In this document: one piece after another, positions 43,387 to 52,039 of the stretch | How the letters are laid out: each line of letters begins with the position of its first letter | How positions within the stretch are numbered: position 1 is the first letter of the stretch | Source of the DNA: Leptospiraceae bacterium | Lineage (GTDB): Bacteria > Spirochaetota > Leptospiria > Leptospirales > Leptospiraceae | Reading direction: 5' to 3' | Length of the DNA: 64,000 bases | Assembly (NCBI GenBank): GCA_024233875.1 | Contig: JACKPB010000012.1 | Location: 81,853-145,852 of the forward strand | The notes under the pieces: generated by a model | Databases searched by the model: none | Told to the model about the DNA's origin: nothing | The model's input: the letters and a program-made list of their open reading frames with translations, nothing else | Program-made: the position numbers and the translations under genes

Positions 43387-46300
43387 GAACCCAAAAAATA
43401 TCACAACGAAACAGGATGAAGCCTTTGAAGGGGTCCTGGAGAGTGTCGCCCAAACAGGAATCGCGGCCTTCTCTGTAAAGAACCCTTACCTGATGATTGT
43501 GATCTGTATCATAGTTGTTCTGATGGGAGCTCTGGCAATCTTCAAAATGCCGAAGGATTTATTGCCCGCTTCCAAACAACCTGCAGTGCAGATACTCTCC
43601 CTCTATCCGGGTATGGCTTCTCAAAACATAGAGACAAATCTAACCTATAAATTTGAAAGATACACCGGGCAGGCCGCCGGCGTTGTCCATCAGGAATCCA
43701 GATCCATTCCGGGTGTGAGTATCGTCAAAAACTTCTTTGATGAGAAGACTTCCAACCAGGCAACTGCCATGGCATCCACAACGGCGACCATCATGTCCGT
43801 GATGAGAAGGCTTCCACCGGGAGCACAACCTCCGATTGTACTACCCTTTGATCCCATGGGAGCAGTTCCCCTGACTATGGTCGCTGTGAGTGGAGACTTC
43901 CCTCCGAGCAAGGCGTATGATTATGCTCAGTACTACGTGAGAAGGGAGATTCAATCCAATCCGGGAGCGATCGCACCGACCCAGATGGGTGGGGCGGAGA
44001 AGCAGGTCGTGATACGACTCGAACCGGAAAAGTTGAAGCGATACAATTTTTCTCCTCTGGAAATCATCAATAAAATTTCACACCAGAATACCTTCATTCC
44101 TGCCGGGGAAGTAAAGATCGGGGAGTATGACTATCAGGTCTATGCCAACGGGATAGCGGATACGATTGAAAGTATCAATAACTTTTCCCTACGTTCGGAA
44201 GAGGGTGTGAATATCTACCTCAAGGATGTGGGTAAGGCTGAGGATTCCAGCATCATTCAGACCAATGTGGTGACGGTAAACGGAAAGGAACAGGTCTATG
44301 TTCCCGTCTTCCGTCAGTTGGGTGCCAACTCGATCGAAGTTGTGGAGAAGGTTCGGGAAGGTATGAAACAGCTGGAAAAATCGATTGAGGGCATTAAGCT
44401 CACCTTGGTTGCAGATCAAACTGTCTTCATCAAACATGCAATCGAATCCATCGGTGAGGAGGCTATGATAGGAGGAGGGCTTGCGGCACTGATGGTCTTT
44501 CTTTTTCTGGGAAATCCCAGGGCTACCTTTGCGACTCTTCTCTCCCTTCCCCTTTCCACATTTTTTGTCTTCATGGGATTGAACCTTTTAGGTCAAACTA
44601 TCAACATCATGACCCTGGGAGGGATGGCTCTCTCCATCGGACTTCTCGTGGACAACTCCATTGTTGCCATTGAAAACATCATGAGAAATCTCAGGGAAGA
44701 CGACAATCCAAACCGTGTCGCTGTGATCATCAAGGGGGCACAGGAAGTGACCCTGCCGATCATAGCGGTCACCCTCTGCAATGTGGTCGTACTTCTTCCT
44801 CTGATCATGACCACAGGCGTCATCGAGGTTCTCTTCGGAGCGGTTGCCAAGACGGTGATGCTTGCCATTACGGGATCTCTGGTCTCCGAGACTGCCATCA
44901 TTCCTCTCTTTGCCAGTAGGTTTCTATCGGGTGAACTACCCAAGCTTCCCAGATTTTTTGAAGTGATTCAGGAATTTGTTCATAAGCTTTCTGATGGATA
45001 TGCAAATCTTCTCTCGAAAGTGTATAAAAATTTCACTCCTGTCATTCTCTTCATTGTCCTTCTCCTCGGGATCGGACTCTTTCTTGCCAGATTCATCGGA
45101 ACCGAGCTCTTTCCCCGCGCTGATGCAGGCTTCATGGTTTTGGAAATCAGATTTGAGAGCGGCTTGAGAATCGAAGAGACTTCCAAGAAAGTAATCGAAA
45201 TAGAAAAGAAGCTTCGTGAAATCATTCCTCCTTCGGATCTAAAAATGGTCATAGCCGACGCAGGGGTGTACAATGGATATCCTGCCGCCTTCACTCAGAA
45301 TGCGGGAACAGGGGACATTACCATGACTGTGGAGCTCACTGATGAGAGAGAGCACAGTTCACAGTACTACGCTTCGGTTTTGAGAAAAGAATTTCCAAAA
45401 CTCTTTCCGAATGCCGAATTCGGGGTTCAACTCGGAGGGATGCTGACATCCGCCCTGAACGGGGGTGCCAAGGCTCCTATCGACATTCAGGTAGAAGGGA
45501 AAAATTCTGAAGAGTCTTTCCGGATCGCAAATGAACTCCTTCCCGAACTAAAGAAGCTTCCGGGTGCAGTAGACGTTCGGATTCAGGAAAGGTTTGATGC
45601 TCCGGTAATCAACGTCGATATAGATCGGGTTCATTCGGATGAGCTGGGAATCTATACGGATGAGGTTGTGGAAAATATCGTCAGTTCTCTTTCGGGTTCC
45701 GTCTCCTTCAAACCCACAATCTGGGTGGATCCCAAGACCGGTCTCGACTATTTCATCGGTGTGCGAATGCCAGAAAAAGACGTAGAAACTATGGAGCAGT
45801 TCAGGGCCCTCCCGATTGCGGGTCACAACCAGGCCCGGGTTCTCAGACTCGATCAGGTATCCAGAATTTCCAAAGGAAAGGGAATCTCCGAACTCAACAG
45901 GGTGAACATGAAAAGGGTAATCAATATATATATGGATGCGGAAGGCAGAGACGTAGGAAGTCTTTCCCGGGACATTCAATCCCTTCTCGACAACAAAAAA
46001 TTCCCGGAAGGATACAAGGTAGAACTCAGGGGAGAAATCGGAACCATGAAGGATGCTGTAAAGCAGCTCTCTGTGGGTTTTGTCTTATCCATTTTCCTCG
46101 TCTATCTCATCCTTGTAACACAGTTTCGATCCTTTGTGATACCCTCCATCATCATGATGACCGTTCCTCTCGGAATCGTCGGGATTGTCTTCATGTTCAC
46201 ACTTACCGGAACGTACTACAGTCTTCAGGCGGGAATCGGAACCATCTTCCTCGTGGGGATTGCCGTATCCAACGGGGTTCTTCTCATAGAGTTCATTCTT

Positions 46301-46576
46301 CACAAATTGGAGCATGAGAATCTTTCCCTGGATGAAGGAATCATAGAAGGTGCCAGAGCCAGATTGAGACCGATCATGATGACGTCTCTGGCTTCCATGC
46401 TCGGTCTTGTGCCTATGGCAATCGGACTGGGAAAGGGATCGGAAGCAAATATCCCTCTGGGGAGAGCTGTGATCGGAGGACAATTTCTTTCGACTTTCCT
46501 GACACTCTTCGTTCTTCCTACAATTTTTAGATTCGTCTATTCAAAGTTTATTCTAAAAGGAGAAACTACAAAATGA
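43385..46576 (+). CDS. RND-family efflux transporter, inner-membrane subunit
   Basis: 1063 residues, full RND length. TM1 region NPYLMIVICIIVVLMGALAI is followed by the porter segment KDLLPASKQPAVQILSLYPG and NIETNLTYKFERYTG. TM4 reads IGLLVDNSIVAIENI: the first proton-relay Asp is kept and the second is Asn, as in several non-AcrB RND groups. TM10 reads GIAVSNGVLLIEFI, with Ser where AcrB has Lys. The second periplasmic half (GTELFPRADAGFMVLEIRFE) is intact. It exports drugs, lipids or metals using the proton gradient. It overlaps the TolC-like gene as ATGA. No periplasmic adaptor gene is adjacent, which is unusual for a tripartite pump. Confidence 0.93.
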   Translation: MNPKNITTKQDEAFEGVLESVAQTGIAAFSVKNPYLMIVICIIVVLMGALAIFKMPKDLLPASKQPAVQILSLYPGMASQNIETNLTYKFERYTGQAAGVVHQESRSIPGVSIVKNFFDEKTSNQATAMASTTATIMSVMRRLPPGAQPPIVLPFDPMGAVPLTMVAVSGDFPPSKAYDYAQYYVRREIQSNPGAIAPTQMGGAEKQVVIRLEPEKLKRYNFSPLEIINKISHQNTFIPAGEVKIGEYDYQVYANGIADTIESINNFSLRSEEGVNIYLKDVGKAEDSSIIQTNVVTVNGKEQVYVPVFRQLGANSIEVVEKVREGMKQLEKSIEGIKLTLVADQTVFIKHAIESIGEEAMIGGGLAALMVFLFLGNPRATFATLLSLPLSTFFVFMGLNLLGQTINIMTLGGMALSIGLLVDNSIVAIENIMRNLREDDNPNRVAVIIKGAQEVTLPIIAVTLCNVVVLLPLIMTTGVIEVLFGAVAKTVMLAITGSLVSETAIIPLFASRFLSGELPKLPRFFEVIQEFVHKLSDGYANLLSKVYKNFTPVILFIVLLLGIGLFLARFIGTELFPRADAGFMVLEIRFESGLRIEETSKKVIEIEKKLREIIPPSDLKMVIADAGVYNGYPAAFTQNAGTGDITMTVELTDEREHSSQYYASVLRKEFPKLFPNAEFGVQLGGMLTSALNGGAKAPIDIQVEGKNSEESFRIANELLPELKKLPGAVDVRIQERFDAPVINVDIDRVHSDELGIYTDEVVENIVSSLSGSVSFKPTIWVDPKTGLDYFIGVRMPEKDVETMEQFRALPIAGHNQARVLRLDQVSRISKGKGISELNRVNMKRVINIYMDAEGRDVGSLSRDIQSLLDNKKFPEGYKVELRGEIGTMKDAVKQLSVGFVLSIFLVYLILVTQFRSFVIPSIIMMTVPLGIVGIVFMFTLTGTYYSLQAGIGTIFLVGIAVSNGVLLIEFILHKLEHENLSLDEGIIEGARARLRPIMMTSLASMLGLVPMAIGLGKGSEANIPLGRAVIGGQFLSTFLTLFVLPTIFRFVYSKFILKGETTK

Positions 46577-47844
46577 AAACCTTATATAGATTACTCATTA
46601 GTCTCATTGTTCTCACGACATCCTTAGGTGCGGAAACGAAAGTTCTGAGTGTGGATGACGTAATACAAAGAATTGAAGAAGTAGATCCCGCCATTGCGGC
46701 ATCCAGATTCAAGACTCTGGCCGCAAAAGCCTCTACTGAAAAATCTAAATCCGCCTACTATCCGAAAGTGGATTTACAGAGTTTGATACCGGTTCCGGGC
46801 GGAATGCCCGGTTCTTACGGGGAGATCGGAGTGAGGGGGGTAATGGTTTCTCCATTTCATACAGGAAACTCCATAGGACTTCTCGCTTCTTATACCTTAT
46901 TTGATTTCGGAAGAACCAAGAATGCGGTAAAATCTGCCGAACAGGACGAAATCTCCAAGAAAGAAGAAGCCAAAATCACAAGAATAAACACCGTTCAGAA
47001 TACACTTCATGTCTATTATGATTGTATAAAATACAAATCTCTTGCGGATACCTGGACTGAAAAACTCAAGAGGTTGAAATTCCTTCAGGGAGAGGTTGGG
47101 AAATTCGTGTCTACCGGTCAGAGATCGATCGTGGATACCTACCTCATGAAATCTCATGTGGAGAAAATTCAAACCCAACTCAAAGTTTTTGAAGAAAATC
47201 TGGAGAGTTCGGAACAAAACCTCAGCCTCCTTCTGGAGATTCCCAGAGAACAGCTAGTCCTCCCGGAATTGGAAAAACTTCACGAAGCAGCCGATCAGGA
47301 AGAAGTGGATATCAGCAACAGTCCTTTCGTGAAGAAGGCTGAGTCCGATCTTTTGGTCAGTAAATCCAAACTGGATGTAGCAAAGGCAGGAGCCATGCCC
47401 GAGATAAAGTCCATGGGTTCCGTCGGTGATTTCGATCAGGGAAGAACAGCTCCCAAACAAAATTGGGCTGTGGGTTTCGGAATCAACGTTCCGATCTTCG
47501 AAGGCTTCAAGGTCAAAAAAGACATTGAGGAAGCGGAAGCTCTGATGTCGGAAAAACAAAAAGAATTGGAAGCCACCAGAAAACACATTCTCGAAACAAA
47601 CATCAAACTCAATAAGGCAATAGAAAATTCCCGAATCCAGATAACTCACCTAACGGAGGAGTTGAAGATTGCAGAAGAAGGTTACAGAGCGGCGAACGGT
47701 CGTTATGCGAATTTTCAGGGAACCCTATTGGATCTGAGAGAAACCATAATCAATCTCTATCGGGTGAAGTCGGAGATGATAGATGCTAAGGTAAGGCTGA
47801 GTCTCTATCAAAATGTCCACAATCTTGTGAATGGGATTTTGTAG
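46573..47844 (+). CDS. TolC-like outer-membrane efflux protein
   Basis: 423 residues. Signal peptide RLLISLIVLTTSLGAETK, then two related halves with long coiled helices (SRFKTLAAKASTEKSKSAYY, VKSAEQDEISKKEEAKITRI, LTEELKIAEEGYRAANGRYA) and the PKVDLQSLIP and FGINVPIFEGFKVKKDIEEA strand regions typical of the outer-membrane efflux protein family. It forms a trimeric channel-tunnel. The start overlaps the RND stop, so the two are translated together. Confidence 0.92.
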   Translation: MKTLYRLLISLIVLTTSLGAETKVLSVDDVIQRIEEVDPAIAASRFKTLAAKASTEKSKSAYYPKVDLQSLIPVPGGMPGSYGEIGVRGVMVSPFHTGNSIGLLASYTLFDFGRTKNAVKSAEQDEISKKEEAKITRINTVQNTLHVYYDCIKYKSLADTWTEKLKRLKFLQGEVGKFVSTGQRSIVDTYLMKSHVEKIQTQLKVFEENLESSEQNLSLLLEIPREQLVLPELEKLHEAADQEEVDISNSPFVKKAESDLLVSKSKLDVAKAGAMPEIKSMGSVGDFDQGRTAPKQNWAVGFGINVPIFEGFKVKKDIEEAEALMSEKQKELEATRKHILETNIKLNKAIENSRIQITHLTEELKIAEEGYRAANGRYANFQGTLLDLRETIINLYRVKSEMIDAKVRLSLYQNVHNLVNGIL

Positions 47845-47945
47845 TCATTTTCAGAAGGTTTACAAATGCACAGAAGAATCAGCTATAAAAATGGCTACAT
47901 ATCTTAAGAAGAAATACGCAGGTATTTATGAAAACCGGTATATAA
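47843..47945 (+). repeat. Dispersed palindromic element A, copy 6
   Basis: Begins at the TolC stop codon (TAGTCATTTTCAGAAGG), core ATAAAAATGGCTACATATC, end GAAAACCGGTATATAAGG, immediately before the ribosome site of the next gene. It therefore forms the whole spacer between two co-oriented genes and would be transcribed. Confidence 0.75.
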
Positions 47946-47955
47946 GGAGAATTTT

Positions 47956-48381
47956 ATGAAACGATCAAAATTAATTACTTTTCTATTCTTTCTTTCTATC
48001 CTGATGATTTCCCATTGTGGAGTCTACAGCAATAAAGGAAATCCAAATCTGATCAGCTACAGTGAAGCATTGACAAAAATACGACTGGCTACCATAGCCA
48101 AGTGCAGTGAGTCCGGAGGAAATTTCGGAAACATTGCCACTGCGGAATCCTTTGTCAGTTTAGTGTTTTCAGGAGCGAATACAATATCCACTCCCGATAA
48201 GGCAGATCTGTACTACAAAAGGAGCAATGTAACAAATTGTATCACATCAATCATGCTCTATGCCCCGCCCTCGGTTTGTGATTTTAATGATCTTGCGGCA
48301 CTGGATCTGGTTTCCAATAAGAAACTATGCAATCTCAAACCCGATAGATCCATAAAGTTGAATATCATCTCAACAAAATGA
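47956..48381 (+). CDS. Small lipoprotein, unknown function
   Basis: 141 residues. RSKLITFLFFLSILMISHCG is a spirochaete-type lipoprotein signal with Cys at about residue 21. The mature part has four further Cys (AKCSESGG, NCITSI, SVCDFND, KLCNL), likely paired. AAGGAG lies before the ATG. No family recognised. It is followed 7 bp later by the porin-like gene, so the two are probably cotranscribed. Confidence 0.75.
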   Translation: MKRSKLITFLFFLSILMISHCGVYSNKGNPNLISYSEALTKIRLATIAKCSESGGNFGNIATAESFVSLVFSGANTISTPDKADLYYKRSNVTNCITSIMLYAPPSVCDFNDLAALDLVSNKKLCNLKPDRSIKLNIISTK

Positions 48382-48388
48382 TGCTTCT

Positions 48389-50164
48389 ATGAGAAATCTT
48401 CTCCTTTGTATCCTGATCCTCATTTCCCCGGGACTTCTTTCCCGGGATTCAAATGAAGATCGGGCAGAAATAGAAGATCTGAGAAAGAGAATAGAAAGAC
48501 TGGAAAACCAAAACTCAGATTCCGGAAAAGAAAGAAAGCTATCGGAGTCTGAAAGCACAGGGTACTCAAGCCCTATGAAAGGAAATCTACCTAAGGATTT
48601 TTTAAAAAACCTACAGTTGATTCCCGAACATAAAAAAAGGGTTACCGAAGGCAATTCTCTCTGGATCTCAGAGAACTGGAAATTAGGATTTCAACTCCGC
48701 CCCCGTTTGGAGAGTATTTACAATCCATTGTTTTATAAGTATTCCAAAGACATGGAAAAAACTTACGTATCACAAAACTCTCAGTTTTATGCAATAGGCG
48801 ACATCAGTCCTTCCCTCGCTTTCAAAATCACTTTTCAGGACACAAGAATTTGGGGAGGGAGCGAATTGTCTTCCGGTCTCTCCGATGGTAGGTATGGACT
48901 GTCCACAGGGGCAGGTCAGATCTATACTTCGGGAAGTGGAACGGAGATTCCTGTCAGGAATTCTCTCGATCTCCGGGAAGCCTTCGTTCTGATAAAGCAA
49001 CCCATCCCCGGATTGAGTGTTCGGATAGGACGTCAGATTCTTTCTTACGGAGATGGTCGAATCCTCGGTTCGAGAAATTTCAATCAAACGGGCAACTCTC
49101 TGGATGGAGTTCGGATTGTATGGAAAAATTCCTACCTGAGTTCCCATGCATTGGGATTTGTATTGAGTGATAAATACAATTCGGGAGCCATCCTATCTTC
49201 CAATTCTACAAACTCATCCAATTCCAATCAGGCCTACCTGGGTGGAATCTACAATACTATCCATGTTTCGGATTTGTTTTCAATCGATCTCTATGAACTC
49301 ATCCGATCCAAGAAGTACATTGAAAATTCGAATTCTGCTCTTTACGATACACAAAATCGGCTCAGGCAGTGGGATCATCTCTATACATCGGGAATACGTA
49401 TCACAAACAGAACGGATTCCAAAGTAGTGAAAAGCGATCTTTTTTTGGATTGGACTCTCGAAGCGGCCTTCCAGACAGGATTTACAGGGGATAGAATCCC
49501 TGCGGGTTGGGATAGTTGGAAACAGGAGATCCAAGGAAAGCCCCTCTATACGGAGAGGGTGAAGTACGATTCCGGAATGGCGGCATTTCAATCAGGATTG
49601 ACGTTTTTCGGGAAGTTCCGGACGGGGATTCAATATCTTCAGGCTTCCGGAGATCCCAATCGAAGTGACTCAAGAGACTCGACCTGGAACCCCCTTCTTT
49701 CCATCCGCAGGGGAGCGGGAGAATTTCCGGGCTTCAGCGCGGGAAATCTGGGTTCCCTCTACAGTTGGAGAAATATCAAATCCTATTCCTTTCACAATTC
49801 GTTTCAGGATTCCCGATTCGGAAAATTCTATTTTATCTATACAGAAACTTATAAATTCAAAGAACAGGATGGATGGTACAATTCCGGAGGTAGTTTAAAC
49901 GGGAATGCAAGCACAGAAAATTTCTCAAATACCCGTTATGGAACATCCTACACAGGCGGAAAACGTTTGATGACAGAATATGACTTCATTTATCAAAAAA
50001 TGATTTACGACAACCTTTCTCTATGGGCGGGGATGGCATTTGTCTATGCGGGAGATTCTATCCGCAAGGTCAGAAACAATCCTTCAAACACAGATCCTTT
50101 GCAGAGATACACCTTGAAATCTCTTTCCAATTATTTCTTTTTCCAGATTCAATTTGCTATCTAA
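48389..50164 (+). CDS. Alginate-export-type outer-membrane beta-barrel protein
   Basis: 591 residues. Signal peptide RNLLLCILILISPGLLSRDS, a short coiled coil (DRAEIEDLRKRIERLENQNS) and a long barrel domain. WKLGFQLRPRLESIYN, FKITFQDTRIWGGSE, DLREAFVLIKQPIPGLSVRI, GRQILSYGDGRILGSRNFNQ and GNSLDGVRIVW are the sequence of blocks seen in Alginate_exp family porins. It ends with aromatic-rich strands, FFFQIQFAI. The periplasmic coiled coil may trimerise. It probably transports small molecules or oligosaccharides across the outer membrane; the named substrate of the family should not be assumed. Confidence 0.85.
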   Translation: MRNLLLCILILISPGLLSRDSNEDRAEIEDLRKRIERLENQNSDSGKERKLSESESTGYSSPMKGNLPKDFLKNLQLIPEHKKRVTEGNSLWISENWKLGFQLRPRLESIYNPLFYKYSKDMEKTYVSQNSQFYAIGDISPSLAFKITFQDTRIWGGSELSSGLSDGRYGLSTGAGQIYTSGSGTEIPVRNSLDLREAFVLIKQPIPGLSVRIGRQILSYGDGRILGSRNFNQTGNSLDGVRIVWKNSYLSSHALGFVLSDKYNSGAILSSNSTNSSNSNQAYLGGIYNTIHVSDLFSIDLYELIRSKKYIENSNSALYDTQNRLRQWDHLYTSGIRITNRTDSKVVKSDLFLDWTLEAAFQTGFTGDRIPAGWDSWKQEIQGKPLYTERVKYDSGMAAFQSGLTFFGKFRTGIQYLQASGDPNRSDSRDSTWNPLLSIRRGAGEFPGFSAGNLGSLYSWRNIKSYSFHNSFQDSRFGKFYFIYTETYKFKEQDGWYNSGGSLNGNASTENFSNTRYGTSYTGGKRLMTEYDFIYQKMIYDNLSLWAGMAFVYAGDSIRKVRNNPSNTDPLQRYTLKSLSNYFFFQIQFAI

Positions 50165-50170
50165 TCTCTT

Positions 50171-50198
50171 AAGATTTTCTGATTGCGCAAATCTTTTT
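50171..50198 (+). terminator. Probable intrinsic terminator
   Basis: AAGATTT (50171-50177), 11-nt loop, AAATCTT (50189-50195) running into TTTTT, 7 bp after the porin stop. The stem is AT-rich, so only moderately strong. Confidence 0.5.
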
Positions 50199-50304
50199 GA
50201 AATGGATACTTAAAACAATCTCTATTCAGCCCGGAATCAGTTCAGGGTTCGGAAGAATAAACTATTGCGTAAACTGAGTTACCAAACCTAAGGAATACTA
50301 TTTC

Positions 50305-51498
50305 ATGAAAGCATTTTTTCTCAACATCCCCGCTCACGGTCATGTGAATCCAACCCTCCCTCTCTCTAGAGAGATCCTCAAAACAGGCGACGTCATTCTC
50401 TATTATAATTTTTCTGAATTCCGGAGCAAGATCGAATCCTTTGGAATCGAATTCCGACCCTATCCGGAGTTGGATCGATCAGGGATTGAATCCGAAAATC
50501 CCATTGAGCTCATCTCTGCAATCTACAGGGTGACCGAAGAGCTTCTACCGTTTTTACTCAAAGAAGTAGAGAGAGAAAAACCGGACTATCTCATTCATGA
50601 CTCTCTGTCTCTCTGGGGGTGGATACTTGCCCGAATCACAAACCTTCCTTCCATCTGCTCCACGACTTCCTTTGCTATAGGATATCCTGTATTTGAAGCA
50701 TTGACCGACTTTCCATTTTCTGTCTTTCGGAACTTCTGGCAGGGTAGAAAAAAACTTTTGGATCTTCTACTCAGAAGGAGAAGGATGAGGAAAGTATACA
50801 ATCTCCCGAAGCGCGCAATCGTGGATCATATCATCAACACTGGGGATTTGAATTTAGTATATACATCTAAAGAGTTCCAACCTGTATATGAAGTGTTTGA
50901 AGATCAGTATGAATTCATCGGTCCGAGCGTTCCCGTATCACAGGATTCGGGAGATTTTCCCCTGGATCGCTTGGGCTCTTCGAAAACGATATATATTTCT
51001 CTGGGCACACTCAGGAATCAGAGGATTGATTTTTACAATTCCTGCATTCAAGAATTTCAGAATTCCCCATATACCATCATCCTTTCGATAGGAAGAAATA
51101 CCCAACCCGAAGACCTAATTGCAGTACCGGATAATTTTATTATAAAACAATCTGTTCCTCAGATCGAAGTCCTGAAAAAAACGGATCTTTTTATCTCTCA
51201 TGGAGGAATGAATAGTGTGATGGAGAGTTTGTACTACGGGGTTCCCTTATTGGTCTATCCCCAAACTGATGAGCAGGCTATGGTCGGAAGACAGGTGGAG
51301 AGACTGGGAGCGGGTCTGGTACTACAGGAAAAGGAATCCAAAAAAGGAATTCGGATCCAATCAGAAAAGATTCTCGGTGATCCTATTTATTTGAAGAACG
51401 CAAAAGACCAAGAGACGTATCTGCGCGGAGCAGGTGGTTTGGAGAAAGCGATTGAGAAACTTGAAGAATTCAAGAAGAATAAGATTCTTTCGCTTTGA
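50305..51498 (+). CDS. MGT-type glycosyltransferase (GT1 family)
   Basis: 397 residues. The N-terminal FFLNIPAHGHVNPTLPLSRE is the acceptor-domain signature of macrolide/UGT-type GT1 enzymes (the catalytic His is the one in GHVNP). The C-terminal LFISHGGMNSVMESLYYGVP and YPQTDEQAMVGRQVERLGAG is the nucleotide-sugar binding PSPG-like block. Cytosolic transfer of a sugar to a small lipophilic acceptor is likely. Monocistronic, between a terminator and a small hypothetical gene. Confidence 0.9.
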   Translation: MKAFFLNIPAHGHVNPTLPLSREILKTGDVILYYNFSEFRSKIESFGIEFRPYPELDRSGIESENPIELISAIYRVTEELLPFLLKEVEREKPDYLIHDSLSLWGWILARITNLPSICSTTSFAIGYPVFEALTDFPFSVFRNFWQGRKKLLDLLLRRRRMRKVYNLPKRAIVDHIINTGDLNLVYTSKEFQPVYEVFEDQYEFIGPSVPVSQDSGDFPLDRLGSSKTIYISLGTLRNQRIDFYNSCIQEFQNSPYTIILSIGRNTQPEDLIAVPDNFIIKQSVPQIEVLKKTDLFISHGGMNSVMESLYYGVPLLVYPQTDEQAMVGRQVERLGAGLVLQEKESKKGIRIQSEKILGDPIYLKNAKDQETYLRGAGGLEKAIEKLEEFKKNKILSL

Positions 51499-51636
51499 AA
51501 TCAGAAATGATTGCAAATAGAGAATGATTCCCATTTAGAAACCAATCAGAATCGAGATGAATTCATTCTATCCTTTACGGAGAAAAAATGATTCTTCCTC
51601 TTCCATTTTGTCCGACCTCTGTGCTAACCTAGTTTC

Positions 51637-51945
51637 ATGATCCTTTGTTTGGAGTATCTCTATCGCGATTCGGGGAATTTTAAGCTCTTTCAGAAGGTGT
51701 ATTTCTTCAAAAGAGAAAGGGATCTGGGGTTGAATGCACTCTTGGCAGAGATTGAACACTATTTGATAGACGGGACCGATTTCATTCCTGAACTTTGGGG
51801 GCTTCCCAGACTACACTTTCCTGTTTTCGATCCCGAACTCGACCATGAATGGCATGAGTTTTTTAGTCTTAGTGAAGTGGAGAAGGCTGAGGGGGAATTG
51901 AGAGATTGGGACATGTTTATGGAAAATGTGAGAGAAAGTATGTAG
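51637..51945 (+). CDS. Small hypothetical protein at the island edge
   Basis: 102 residues, acidic, with an ordered-looking core (ILCLEYLYRDSGNFKLFQKV, LNALLAEIEHYLIDGTDFIP, LHFPVFDPELDHEWHEFFSL). No family recognised. Composition is chromosomal, in contrast to the AT-rich gene 95 bp downstream, so it marks the left flank of the defence island. Confidence 0.6.
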   Translation: MILCLEYLYRDSGNFKLFQKVYFFKRERDLGLNALLAEIEHYLIDGTDFIPELWGLPRLHFPVFDPELDHEWHEFFSLSEVEKAEGELRDWDMFMENVRESM

Positions 51946-52039
51946 AATAAAAATAGTTTGACTAAAATAGATCAATAAGTAATTTGTTTAACGGATTAAT
52001 CTTGGAATTAGTAAAGAATAACTCTAATGACGGTATAAT

